From positions 1,793,908-1,857,907 of the forward strand of contig JACEVL010000130.1 of the NCBI GenBank assembly GCA_020284085.1: a stretch of DNA of 64,000 nt, written 5' to 3'. Both the position numbers and the translations under genes were made by a program. Below the pieces are notes generated by a model that did no database searches, was not told the DNA's origin, and saw only the letters and a list, made by a program, of their open reading frames with translations. The stretch comes from Aporrectodea caliginosa (taxonomy: Eukaryota > Annelida > Clitellata > Crassiclitellata > Lumbricidae). Shown piece after piece: positions 1-10,265 of this stretch (position 1 is its first letter; each line of letters starts with the position of its first letter).

Positions 1-3000
1 CGCTTAGGAGTGAAATCAGGAGTTATTTTGATTTCATGTTCTAATACTGGACAGTACCCAGGTTTATCCACGAATACTGCCGAATGTCGATCCAAAACCT
101 CAAAGAGTTGCTTTTGTTCCTCTTCTGACAGATGCGCCATGATCAAAGGATCAATACGCTTACTCGGGCTCACTTGTTCACGTTCTTCCTGATCTACAAC
201 CTCTACTACACCAAATTCCTCATCTTGATCAACAATTATTGAACAGCTATTAATCATTGCTTGTTCGAGTCGTTCATGGTACCGCTTGATCTTATTAGCG
301 TGTAAATGTCTTTGTTTTCCCTCTATTTCTACTATATAGGAATACGGGGATTTAACTCTGACCACGGTTGCAGGTCCTTGCCATCGACTATAAAATTTAG
401 AACTACCAAAATCTGGTGCTAATACTGCTACTTTATCTCCAACTTCGTATTTTCTGTCAGTACTGCGCAAGTTATAATAATCTGCATACCGTTTCAATTC
501 TATATCACTATAGTAATCCGCATAAGCTTTCGCAAATTCGAGGTTTTCTTTCAGTGATTGGAGGTACTCTTCAGGTGATTTACCTAAGTTAAGAGGTAAT
601 TTCCGTTCGCCCGCCCATGATTCCTTCAATACACTAAGTGGACCACGAGGAAGAGTTCCATAAACCATAGTGAAAGGCGAGATATGAGTCGTGCCTGAGG
701 GTTTTTCTCTAAGGCTCCAGAGAACGAAGGGTAGCAATTGGTGCCATCCACGAGGATCAGATTGAGCGAGTTTAAAGATCATGGTTTTCAAGCTCTGGTT
801 GCATCTTTCAACCAATCCGGCTGCCTCGGGATGTCCAGGGGTATTGAATCTGGGACTACAACCCATTCGCTGCAAGAATTCCTTCGTCAAACGGCTAGTA
901 AAGTTGGTGCCACAATCCGAACTAATGATTCTTGGAATAGAAAAAGTTGTGAAAACTTGCAACAGAGCTTCACAGACTCCCTTTGCGTTCAACGATCTAA
1001 GGGGATAAGCCATCGGCCAACGAGAAAATTTGTCCACCAGAACTAAAGCATAATTGTACTTAGGTTTCGATTTATTAGATTCTCCAGTCACTACCATAGG
1101 GCCAATACAATCCATATTTAAATGGTTAAAACAAAGTTCATCTGCCCTCGGAATAGGAGTAATCGGGACTCGATCTGCAACTTTAACTGGAGTTCTAAGT
1201 TGACAAATTTGACAAGATGCACAATACTCGCGAATTCTCTCATCCATTCTCGGAAACCAAAAGTTTAATTTGATCCGGGCTCTCGTTGCCTTAAAAGCCA
1301 TATGCCCAGCACATGGGGCATCGTGTGCTACTCGCAAGACAACCCCAATTCTATCTTCCGGTAGACACAATTGATTTACCTTATGTCCCATAATCTCCCC
1401 TTTATGGTACAAGAGATTATTGTCTGTAAAGAAATTATTTTTATTCTGATTCGCTTGTTGCCAGCAAGGTTTAAGATTGTGACAATTTTGTTGCTCTCGC
1501 AACAAAGTATCATTATCCGCTTTTTCCTCACCAGATTTAAACTCTGTCGACTCAACATCGAGGAAATTATCTGAATCATCAACTGGTTGCTCCTGGGAAG
1601 ATTCATTCACTTCCTCATCCTTAACGTCTGACTGCAGGGATTCGTTGTTGTTATCCTTCTCAATTTTATCTTCCTTTACCTCTTCATTTACCTGTACTGA
1701 TCGATCTACACCAACCGCCATCACTACATATTCCGAACTCTCCATTAATAGGTCTACAATATGGGGTGTTAGAATAACCCGTTCATTTAGTTCAGGGACT
1801 ACAGCAAACATGACGCACAAAGATGGCGCAATATTCGTCGTTCCTTCCGATGGATTAGCTAATTTCAATTGTAGGTATACCACATCTGCCTTACATCCTT
1901 CTCCCTGAAAACCAATTATGTTAATCCGTTTAATCACAGGCAAGTTTAGTGACTCAATTAACTTCTTATCAATACAACAAATTTCCGCTCCTGAATCAGA
2001 TAACGCTGGTTGAGAAGGGAGATCTTCAATCTGTACATTGATATACGACCTCTCATGTAGTCCATCAATACTATTATCATATACTCTTACCGCAATTTCC
2101 GATTTTACTGGTTCGAGGTTGTCCAATAAATTCCCTTGCCTTACCTGTTCAGATATCTCATGCGCCACGTTGACCTTCTCCACCGATGAGTCGATCACCT
2201 CCTTAGTTGGGTTCCCAACCATACAAGCACCCACCTTTTTATAACTTCGATTGGTCGGGCACTCCTTTGCCCTATGACCCTTCTGATGACACAAGAAACA
2301 GAGACCCTTCACCTTGGCCTCCTCCTGAGACATCTTCGCACCTATCTTGGCTTCACCCCTTACTTCCGGTTTGAAAGACTTGGGTTGAGCTGTCTGGTTA
2401 TTGACTTGGACTTGTGGTTGACTTCTCGTCCAATTGTTATACTTCGGTGTCGGATGACTACGGTACACCAAGTCACTCCCACCATCATGCGACGCTACAT
2501 AAATGTCAGCTGCATTAGCTATATCTTCACAGTTCAACCACTCCTCTTTTTCTTGGGCCAAGATATAATCCAAGCAAGCCTTCGACAAGGACTCCTTGAG
2601 CCGATCCGCCACCAGTAAACTTACAAGTTTATCAAACTCGTCAGTTATCTTTCTGCTTTTCAGATAATACATAAGAGCAACACGCAATTTGGATGAATAG
2701 ATCGTAAAAGATTCGTCCGATGCTTTATGCATCGTCCAAAATCGGGTTCTAAGGGTTGAAGGGCTTATCTTAAATTCCCTTAGCAAAAACTCCTTCAAGA
2801 ATTTGTAATCATTGAGCTGTTCCTTAGTTAGGCGCATAGTTAATGCCTTAGCTCTTTCACTCAAATTAGCCAACAATAATTTTGCTCTAACATCTTCATC
2901 CACCTCATACACATTAAACAAACCATCCAAGTGATCAAAGAAACCTGGAATTTCTATAGGGTCGGAGGGGAATTTCCAAAGAACATTCTTAAGTGCATCA

Positions 3001-3741
3001 CTATAACGCTTAGTGCGGCTTGCTAAAGAATTTCTAATAGTTTGTTCTTCCATCTTTTCCTTCTTCTCCCTTTCTTCCTTCTCTTTCCGTTCCTTCTTTT
3101 CTCTTTCATCCTTCTCCTTCTGTTCCTTCCTGTCTCTTTCTTCCTTCTCCTTCTGTTCCTTCCTTTCTTCCTCTCTCCTCCTTTCCTCCCTTTCTTCCTT
3201 CTCCTTCTGTTCCTTCCTTTCTCTTTCTTCCTTCTCCTTCTGTTCCTTCCTTTTCTTTCTTCCTTCTCCTTCTGTTCCTTCCTTTCTTCCTCTCTCCTCC
3301 TTTCCTCCCTTTTCTTTCCTTCTGTTCTCCTTCTGTTCCTTCCTTTCCTCCCTTTCTTCCTTCTCCTTCTGTTCCTTCCTTTCTCTTTCTTCCTTCTCCT
3401 TCTGTTCCTTCCTTTCTCTTTCTTCCTTCTCCTTCTGTTCTTTCTTTTCTTCCTCTCCTTTCCTCCCTTTCTTCCTTCTCCTTCTGTTCCTCATATTTAC
3501 GGATTTCGAACTCCAGACGGCGCTTCTGCAGTTCGTAAGCGGTCTCTTCTGGAGATGCTGGACTAGCCTTGAATTCTTCTTCCTTCTTTCCTATCTCCAA
3601 GGCCCATTCTTCCATCAATGTATTCCTATCCCAAGTCATAACCTCATCTTCGTCCCTTCCTGCCTTTATAAGATATATCCTAAGGCGCTCAGACGACCTT
3701 TTATGAATATTCGCCTGCATCTCTGCTGTCAACGCTTCCAT
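1..3741 (-). CDS. Gag-protease-integrase-(RT) polyprotein of Gmr1-like element, partial, frame change in Gag
   Basis: The start at 3741 opens a Gag N-terminus followed by a highly charged Glu/Lys/Arg repeat (about 3490-3060). Past the repeat, all later domains lie in a different frame from the start codon, and the frame reading from 3741 stops at 3106. Domains seen in order: a helical capsid-like region (about 3000-2600), a CCHC zinc knuckle CFLCHQKGHRAKEC (about 2295-2254), a protease core LSDSGAEICC (about 2003-1974), an acidic spacer (about 1740-1500), an integrase HHCC finger ending CASCQIC (about 1330-1200), and the integrase core D (MDCIGP, about 1110), D (SSDCGTNF, about 917) and E (LVERCNQ, about 812). 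An SRWQGPATVV motif follows (about 395-368). The last 130 bases encode the linker that normally precedes the RT domain. Whether the Gag frame change is mutation, assembly error or used in expression is not decidable here. Confidence 0.8.
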
Positions 3742-4297
3742 TTTTACAAACAGTCAATCAACAGTAGACAACCAGGAAACAGACACCACGCAGGAGACAC
3801 GCCACACAAAAGGAAAATTCCACACAAAACAAAGTGTGACTACGCAGTAATTCCACACCACGCTAACTACGCAGTAGCCAAAGAAGTGCACTCGCCAAGT
3901 ACGCAAAAGCTACACAAGCTCGCGCAAGCCTGGCCTCGATCCTTACGATGGATCAAACTACAAAGAAACAATCAGCAGAAAATAGGAAAGAAAGACAATA
4001 GCCGCCCCAAACTCGGCTGCAACTCCACTTTCTTCTCTCCTTCCCAGCCCGACAACACCCAGGATCTTACCCGTATGTTGACTGCTGTCTTCTGCCGTCT
4101 CAGCCGAACGACGCGCTTCGTCCGTCAGCTGTCGTCTGCCGATCACCCGTCCTTCACGGTAGAAAGGCGTCTCGATCCGTTCACTGTCTGAACAGACCGT
4201 CTCTCGATCCGCCCGTTGCCTGAGCAGACCGTCTCTTCGGGTTGACTCCTTCCTCCTCCGGTTCGCTTCTTCTTCTTCACCGGATCCAACACCGATG

Positions 4298-4315
4298 ATC
4301 CCGCTTCTGACACCA
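4298..4315 (-). other. Primer-binding site of the Gmr1-like element
   Basis: Minus strand TGGTGTCAGAAGCGGGAT, four bases after the LTR end. TGG at the start matches complementarity to the CCA end of a tRNA. The priming tRNA was not identified. Confidence 0.55.
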
Positions 4316-4319
4316 GAAA

Positions 4320-4797
4320 TGTCGCGGTCGAGCCTCTCGATCACGACAACGAACAAACGAAGGAAAATTAAAAGATCTTTATTAACAGAAAGAATCAATT
4401 AAGTCAAATTTAAGTCAGCCCGTCAAATATCACAATCGCAGACAGCACACAGGTTGGCTGGTCTCGATTGAACTTCAATCAAATATCGTTACAAGAACAC
4501 TTCTTCAACGTGCATAAATCTTCGTCAACTGGCTTCTTTGTACAGACGCTGCACCTTATATATAGGGTTCTGATGGATTCTAGAAAGTTCTATGACGTCA
4601 TCGTACTTTTCCCTGGAAAGTCCTGTAGAACGCGTAGATTATTGATACATGCATTGGTCCGCTATTGACAGTCCGTGGCGGAATTTTCCCTTAGCTGTAA
4701 ACAATGTTGTTGACGCACAGCGGGTATTTTCCCTTGAAGTTGTGTAGTAGTAGTCACTAGTCAGTTACCAAAGGGCACTCAACATGGAAATGTAACA
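4320..4797 (-). repeat. 5' LTR of the Gmr1-like element
   Basis: On the minus strand it starts TGTTACATTT at 4797 and ends CGACCGCGACA at 4320, giving TG...CA ends over 478 bp. It carries a TATA box (CCTATATATAAGG, 4555-4566 on the map) and, further downstream, an AATAAA signal (4378-4383), the spacing expected of U3-R-U5. A primer-binding site follows directly. The boundaries rest on the TG/CA ends and the PBS; the partner LTR is outside the window. Confidence 0.7.
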
Positions 4798-5738
4798 GAT
4801 CTAAGCAGGTGCATCATAAGTTGGCTTGAAACTGTTTCTTGAGCTGTAGTTCATTTGTTTAATGGGAGAGTGTTCCAGAAAGATGATCAAGTTCAAGAGA
4901 GAGCAGGAAGTGCCCAGTATTTATATGTGATTGGTCCAGATGAGGACAAGATGGTCAGGGAGGTCAGCAAACCAATCCCATGAGATGAAGCTGTTGCAAT
5001 AAATTACGCTAGCAGTGGTGATCCAGATTTTGAGATCAATTGGTGGAAGATTGCTCAATTGTGTTACTTGGAAGATTGCCCCATTGCTTACTTGGAAGAT
5101 TGCCCAATGTTCCTTCTTGGAAGATTGCCCATTGGTCCTATTGGTCTCATATTGTTCTGCTCTTCTGGTTTCTTTTATCTGCCGAGTACCAGTGAGAGAG
5201 AGGGGCCAGATATAAATTATATCAAATTTATGGTCTATGTCCTCAGCACAGCATATTTGTAAGCCCGTTTGAGGCTGTTTGTATAAGCGCTGAATGGACT
5301 GTTAGTGCATTTCGCCTTTCAAATGAGTTCGTGTGTGTCCGCCTATGAATATTTGGGGAGGGTTGCTGGCTTTGCTTGGATGATTTTCTTCGTGAAGTTC
5401 GTGTGCGTTCTTATTTTGGGGCAGAGGACTCTTATAAGGTGACAGTGTCTAGGCAGTGGCTATGCTGTGAAGTATGGTAATAAGTTCTCTGCTCTAGCAT
5501 GCATATAGTTGTTGTTGTTGATGTGTTATGATAATGGACTAAGTGTTTGGTGGCATGTGAGGTATGTATTAGTTTACCTCTACAGGTGTCTTGTTTTCAT
5601 TTTAACTATGTCATGATCGGTATGTATTAGCTTACCTGTATCTTGTTTTCATTTTAACTGTCTTGCACCCATTTGGATTTTTAACGAAGACTTCACTTTA
5701 AGCGCTTCATGTAGAGTCCTATTTAGTTGTATGCACAT
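4798..5738. other. Non-coding stretch with a short minisatellite
   Basis: No exon is supported. Positions about 5038-5135 hold four imperfect copies of a roughly 27-bp unit built on TTGGAAGATTGCCCA; the small plus-strand ORFs there are only translations of this repeat. The stretch is probably intronic to the USP53/54-like gene. Confidence 0.5.
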
Positions 5739-5906
5739 AATAATAATAATATTCTTTATTGAAACAATCCGGTTGACAAGCGCAATCCGGTTGACAAGCG
5801 CAACCGGTTCCAGTGTACAGTTATGCAATTGAAACAATTCACTACAAATGATAGAAGACATAAATCTTAACTACTAACAGAACAGACAGCCTGCAATACA
5901 CATGGA
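5739..5906 (-). repeat. tRNA-derived SINE family A, 5'-truncated copy
   Basis: On the minus strand it ends in an (ATT)n tail (5739-5752). It shares its body with the full copy at 38640-38860 (TTAACTACTAACAGAACAG, CCTGCAATACAC) and with 31106-31218. A CGCAATCCGGTTGACAAG unit is duplicated inside this copy. The tRNA-like head is missing. Confidence 0.7.
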
Positions 5907-5972
5907 TGTAGATATCTGGTTCTAACAGTATATAGCACTTTTTAAAGTGCCTCATGGGGTGCTAGATATATC

Positions 5973-6118
5973 CAGGGACCGGTTGTGACCGGAACGGCTT
6001 TCCGGTTCTTTTTTGACGAGTGTAATGCCGTACTGGTTCTTTCTTTGAAAAAATTCTAGCTTAACATGGCGCTTGAAGCCGTCGTCCGGTTCTTTTTTTC
6101 TTTAGGACGGCTTCACTG
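5973..6118. mobile_element. hAT-type MITE, copy 1
   Basis: 146 bp, starting CAGGGACCGG and ending CGGCTTCACTG, so the inverted ends are CAGGGA and CAGTGA. It is flanked on both sides by the identical 8-bp duplication GATATATC (5965-5972 and 6119-6126). The 8-bp duplication and the CAG...CTG ends are hallmarks of hAT transposition. There is no coding capacity. Its relative is at 8536-8678. Confidence 0.85.
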
Positions 6119-6411
6119 GATATATCCAGATATGTACATGTCTACTTTGTTTATTGTTATTAGAATTATTGTTATCTGTTGTTATCTCTCGGATATTGTC
6201 AGCATCTCCATCGAGTAAGAATGAAATGAATGGGGGAAATGGATTTATGTTACTTAAAGTCTCACCATGATTGTAATTATGTAATTATATATTGTTAAAG
6301 ATTAATATTTTAAATTAATGAATAAGTATGCCAGTTTGTTACATGAATTTGCAAACTATGCTGGAAGTTATCGTATTTTACCTATTTGTATTGTTATTCT
6401 ATTTTCTTCAG

Positions 6412-9400
6412 AAATACCGTACTCTGAAGCCTGAAAATCTGATGATGGATGTTCCCCAGAGAAATGCTGATCTCCGTCGTTTAGGGTGCAATCTGCAGAG
6501 GAATGAATCAGAATGTTATCAAGTACCTGGCAGACCACCTACCAACACACGAAAACATCCATCAAGCCAAGTACCAAGCCGTATGCACAGCCAGTTGCAG
6601 AGGAGTGCCTCAAATCAGGTACCCACTCGGGCACCAGGTAGTACGCGTAACAATGCACCAGTTCCATTTCCAAACAGTTCTACAGGAGTTCATACCAATG
6701 CTGGAAATTTACCATGCTCTGCAGCTAGCATTCCACAACGCTATGTCGTCAAAAACGACGTTCCTTTTGAGACCCATAGAAGTGGACAAGCAATGACAAA
6801 ACTTCAAAATAAAGACTGTTGCGCCACAACTCTTCGATCGGTTTACGGAGATAGCTTACCAGATGGTGGAAGATATGGACAGCAAGCAGATGAAGAGGTA
6901 TTTGTGAGCCAGAGCAGTCAGGTTGAAGGTGCGCGTGATTTTCGAACAGTTGGCCATCACGACAGAGCTCCTGATGTTAGAAACGCGACTGGTTTTCAGA
7001 AAACATCATCGAATTATATCAATCCGAAATTGGTGCAGAAAGTTCTAGAGTCTCAGAAGCAGCGTGCACAGACCCCAGTAAGCCATCTTTACAGCGGTAA
7101 CAAAGAAGTCCCACAAGTTGTCTCTGCTGGTCAGAGAAGGACACGTCTCGAAAAGCCTGAACATCATTCTTCGGACACAAGTCTCAGCAACAAAATGGCC
7201 GACTGTAGGGTCACCGATCCAGAAACTGTCTCAACAGGGTCACAGAAAGAGTCAGGGTACCACAGTGGAGACAGCGTCGGAGATCGATTAAGTGAAAACA
7301 GCGAACCCGGTCGAAATATGCCATGGGGACCGACTGCGGCCCAACCGTTTTCAGCCATTCCAGGCGCACCAGGTAATTTAAGTTGACAGTTTATGATGTT
7401 GAGCTTTTAATTGAATTTTTGATGGTCATAGTCGCTTGAGAACAATTTTGCAAAAGGTTACTTGATGTCCACTCAGCTGACCATGGTCAGTAACCTGATC
7501 TAGTGATTTCTGTGGTGCTGTAATCGTAATGCACTAAGCATCAATTGATGGTCACTTCAGGTCAAACCATAATCAGGTCAAACCATAATCAGGTCAAACC
7601 ATAATCAGGTCAAACCATAATCAGGTCAAACCATAATCAGGTCAAACCATAATCAGGTCAAACCATAATCAATATTTTGGTCGTTGTAGAAGCCCAATGA
7701 ATATCCAATAAGTCAGTAAGAGAGTACAATACAAGTGAAAGGTTAAACTAGGGGTCATGCTTTATTATGCAGCGTGTAAATCAATGGCATATAAGAGTCC
7801 ACACTGTACTGTCAAAGCTGTTTACCTCTGCTATCTCCACAAGTCAGAAGTTAATGTCCTTTAACAAAATAAGAAATATCTTTTATCGCCATCTGGAGGG
7901 GTAACGAAATGAAGTTGCTTTTAATATCTGTTTATATTCATGCTTTCAGATGATGTGTGTGAACATTACTTCCTCAAAGGTGACAGTCTCATGGATCTCT
8001 GCAATGAACAGGAACGTTTTGGAAACTGGCAGCAAGCCCTTAACTTTCTTAACCAAGCTATCGGTAAATACAAAAAGCTTCTGTCTAGAATTTAAAATAA
8101 ATTGATTTGTAATTGCTTTTGTTTCCTCTTTTGTTGCATGTTTATTGTTGCTTGTAGTAAGTTTAAAAATGATTGTTATCTAATTAATTCAATCTGTTGA
8201 ATTACAAAATGATAAAGTTTCGACGCTGTGGAGTTTGATTGTTTAGTTCTGAGTCAAATGATCTTTGATTTTTGAGCGTGAAAGACAATCATCTGATTTA
8301 GCAAATGGCTTCTGCCCGATATGTTTTCGTTGGGAGTTGACCATTGCCCAGTAGCTGCCTTCTCAAACTCTCTTTTACTGTAAAGTTAACTGAACCTTGT
8401 TTGTCCACCGATCTTTAACGTACACATGTACGGTATGTAGCAGTACATCGATATCTAGTTGGACAGGTATTGTCATATACCTTTGTTGTGCCTACCTTTG
8501 CCAGTTCAGAGTGGTTGAATATGTCTTCTCAAGGCCAGGGATCGTTTGGGACCGGAACGCACCGGAACCGCAATGCCGTATCGGTTCTTTCTTTGATTAG
8601 CATGGCGTCTGAAGCCGGCATTCTGATTCTTTCTGAAGTGGGCATTCCAGTTCTTTCTTGTTTAGGACGGGATCACTGCTCAAGGCCTTGTCACTTTCCA
8701 TATTATATATTGAAGAGGCACTTTATAAATGTTGTAAATAAACAAATGTATGAACTGTGTTTACATTATGTAATTTATATTGTTTAACTTTGTAGACTTC
8801 TTCCAGCAAGCGACAAATGTTCCCGGTGTATCCCATGACAACGTTCTACGTATGCGACTGAAACACAATAGAGCCGTCTTACATCGCAGGAAACTGTTGA
8901 AGCAGTCTGGAAGCTCCACGGAAGCACCAACTCGCCGTCTGCCTTGTACGCCACAAGAGGTCAAAGAAAGGTCGACGGCAGACGTACTTCCCAGACATCA
9001 CCAACCAATCTGTGATCAGTTCAACAAAGTTCCAGTCGGCTTGGACTATAGCGATGATGCAAGGAATAGGGTTGTGGGTTTTGGCAGGGGACCCCCTCTG
9101 TATCCAGATGGTGGGACTGGCAATATTAATTTTGCTGAGGGTGGAAACTGTGAAAATGTTAGCTTAGGTGTGGGTAATCCAGACCTTCCAGATGCTGGAC
9201 TGAAGTGGACATCAGATGATGTGAAAGACATTAAAATCTATGCCACGCTACCGAAGAACAGAAGGAGAAATGGTGGCCCTCTGGTGTCGAATACACCAAC
9301 CATCAACCCGGTGCAAACTAAATTACAATCAGAAATTTCGATCTCGTGTCGGAATGAAGAATCTCAACATCCAAGTGCAAACAGGAACGCTAGTGGACAC

Positions 9401-10116
9401 CGAACCACTGACGGCTGTGATTATCAGCATGTCCCCAACCACTATAGACATGGTGGTATAATGCATACCAAGGAACCAGTACCCGAGCGAATGCGGCAGA
9501 TGCCCTGTACCGATGTTCCACGGTTTCAGGAGTCGCAGTCGCATTACTTCAGATCTGACGGTAAATCTGCTTTTCAGTGCTCCTTATTTCTGCTGTGAAA
9601 TATAATAATTTAAAAGTTAATCTCCCATGTGCTGTAGTTGAGGGACTCGTTCCTATTCTTGGGCCCTGGAGTGGCAGTAGATGTATTGCAAGAATAAACT
9701 ACAATGCTGAATGATATAGTATATCTGAAATCTGTGTTAATGAAATGTAACAACTCAGAAATCTTAATAACGACAGAAGAGTTACGTTGTAACTGTAATT
9801 GCAACAATTTTATATAGCATCATCAGTAGCAAACTACTTGTAGTGTGCTTTACAATGTCAGCATTAAGCGCAAATGCTAAGTAATGCATCGTAAGTACAT
9901 TTGTAACTGCTTTTAACATGGCCAGAGGATTTTCCACAGAAGGGACTTATTGCCACACTAGGGCACAGATGCTGTGCATTGGATAGACTGGTTTTACTAT
10001 GTTCCTCTGAAACAATTATGACTTCTCATACTTATATTCACTTCAAATTTTCTGCAGACGTGAATGCAAGAAGAACGGGCGGATCAACGTCAGAACAAAC
10101 GAAATTTGTTCGGTAA
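6412..10116 (+). CDS. USP53/USP54-like protein, C-terminal part (spliced)
   Basis: Coding exons: 6412-7372, 7950-8063, 8796-9560 and 10058-10116. All have AG/GT borders and the phases close to a TAA at 10114-10116, giving 632 residues from the first visible exon. The first exon begins after a strong acceptor (TCTATTTTCTTCAG), so the ATG at 6328 is not the start; upstream exons are off the left edge. The protein is mostly low-complexity and polar. Short landmarks resemble the long tails of USP53/USP54 as I remember them: SGYHSGDS, a two-helix segment across exons 2-3 (NEQERFGNWQQALNFLNQAI, then MRLKHNRAVLHRRKLLKQ), and YATLPKNRR near the end. The ubiquitin-hydrolase domain would be encoded upstream and cannot be checked. 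Two hAT MITEs and a perfect minisatellite lie in introns. Confidence 0.55.
7559..7670. repeat. Perfect 16-bp minisatellite, seven copies
   Basis: Seven identical units of AGGTCAAACCATAATC in an intron of the USP53/54-like gene. Each unit holds one AGGTCA, the half-site recognised by many nuclear receptors, spaced 16 bp apart. Confidence 0.95.
8536..8678. mobile_element. hAT-type MITE, copy 2
   Basis: 143 bp, CAGGGATCG...GGATCACTG, flanked by the identical 8-bp duplication CTCAAGGC (8528-8535 and 8679-8686). The interior matches the copy at 5973-6118 (ACCGGAAC, GGTTCTTTCTTTG, TTTAGGACGG). It lies in an intron of the USP53/54-like gene. Confidence 0.88.
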
Positions 10117-10243
10117 GCTATGAGAACACTCGATCTTTTGATGTTTATTTTGTACCACTTATGTACTTCTGACTTTTTAAGGGCATTGTCAATTTTCAGT
10201 TGTGCTATTGTATTGTACATTGCATTAAATTGTATTGTATTAA

Positions 10244-10249
10244 AATAAA
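10244..10249 (+). terminator. Poly(A) signal of the USP53/54-like gene
   Basis: AATAAA 128 bp after the stop codon, with no earlier signal in the last exon. Confidence 0.6.
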
Positions 10250-10265
10250 GGTCTATGGCCCAGTG

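Larger units (their letters stand above)
1..4797 (-). mobile_element. Ty3/gypsy LTR retrotransposon, Gmr1-like (5' part; continues past left edge)
   Basis: The order on the minus strand is LTR (4797 to 4320), primer-binding site (about 4315), leader (to 3742), Gag, aspartic protease, integrase, then the start of a reverse transcriptase region at the left edge. Integrase ahead of reverse transcriptase is the Ty1/copia-like order, known among Ty3/gypsy-type elements from the Gmr1 group. The long frame from the Gag capsid region to the edge shows no stop in the stretches I translated, and the integrase active-site residues are present, so the copy looks young. RT, RNase H and the 3' LTR are outside the window, so the target-site duplication cannot be checked. 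The next gene on the right is a plus-strand USP53/54-like gene whose 5' exons are missing, so the insertion is probably intronic and antisense to it. Confidence 0.85.

Noticed and set aside
3013..4191. 392-codon plus-strand ORF rich in Phe/Ser/Leu
   Set aside because: It is the antisense of the Gag purine repeat and leader of the left retroelement; its low-complexity content reflects the repeat.
6328..6411. In-frame ATG and hydrophobic segment before the USP53/54-like exon
   Set aside because: The hydrophobic codons are the polypyrimidine tract of a strong splice acceptor ending at 6411, so this is intron.
7559..7670. Possible CRISPR-like array
   Set aside because: Units are contiguous with no spacers and the genome is eukaryotic; it is a minisatellite.
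9610..10057. Additional exon between the last two USP53/54-like exons
   Set aside because: Phases already close without it, and no AG/GT-bounded open segment of suitable phase was seen.
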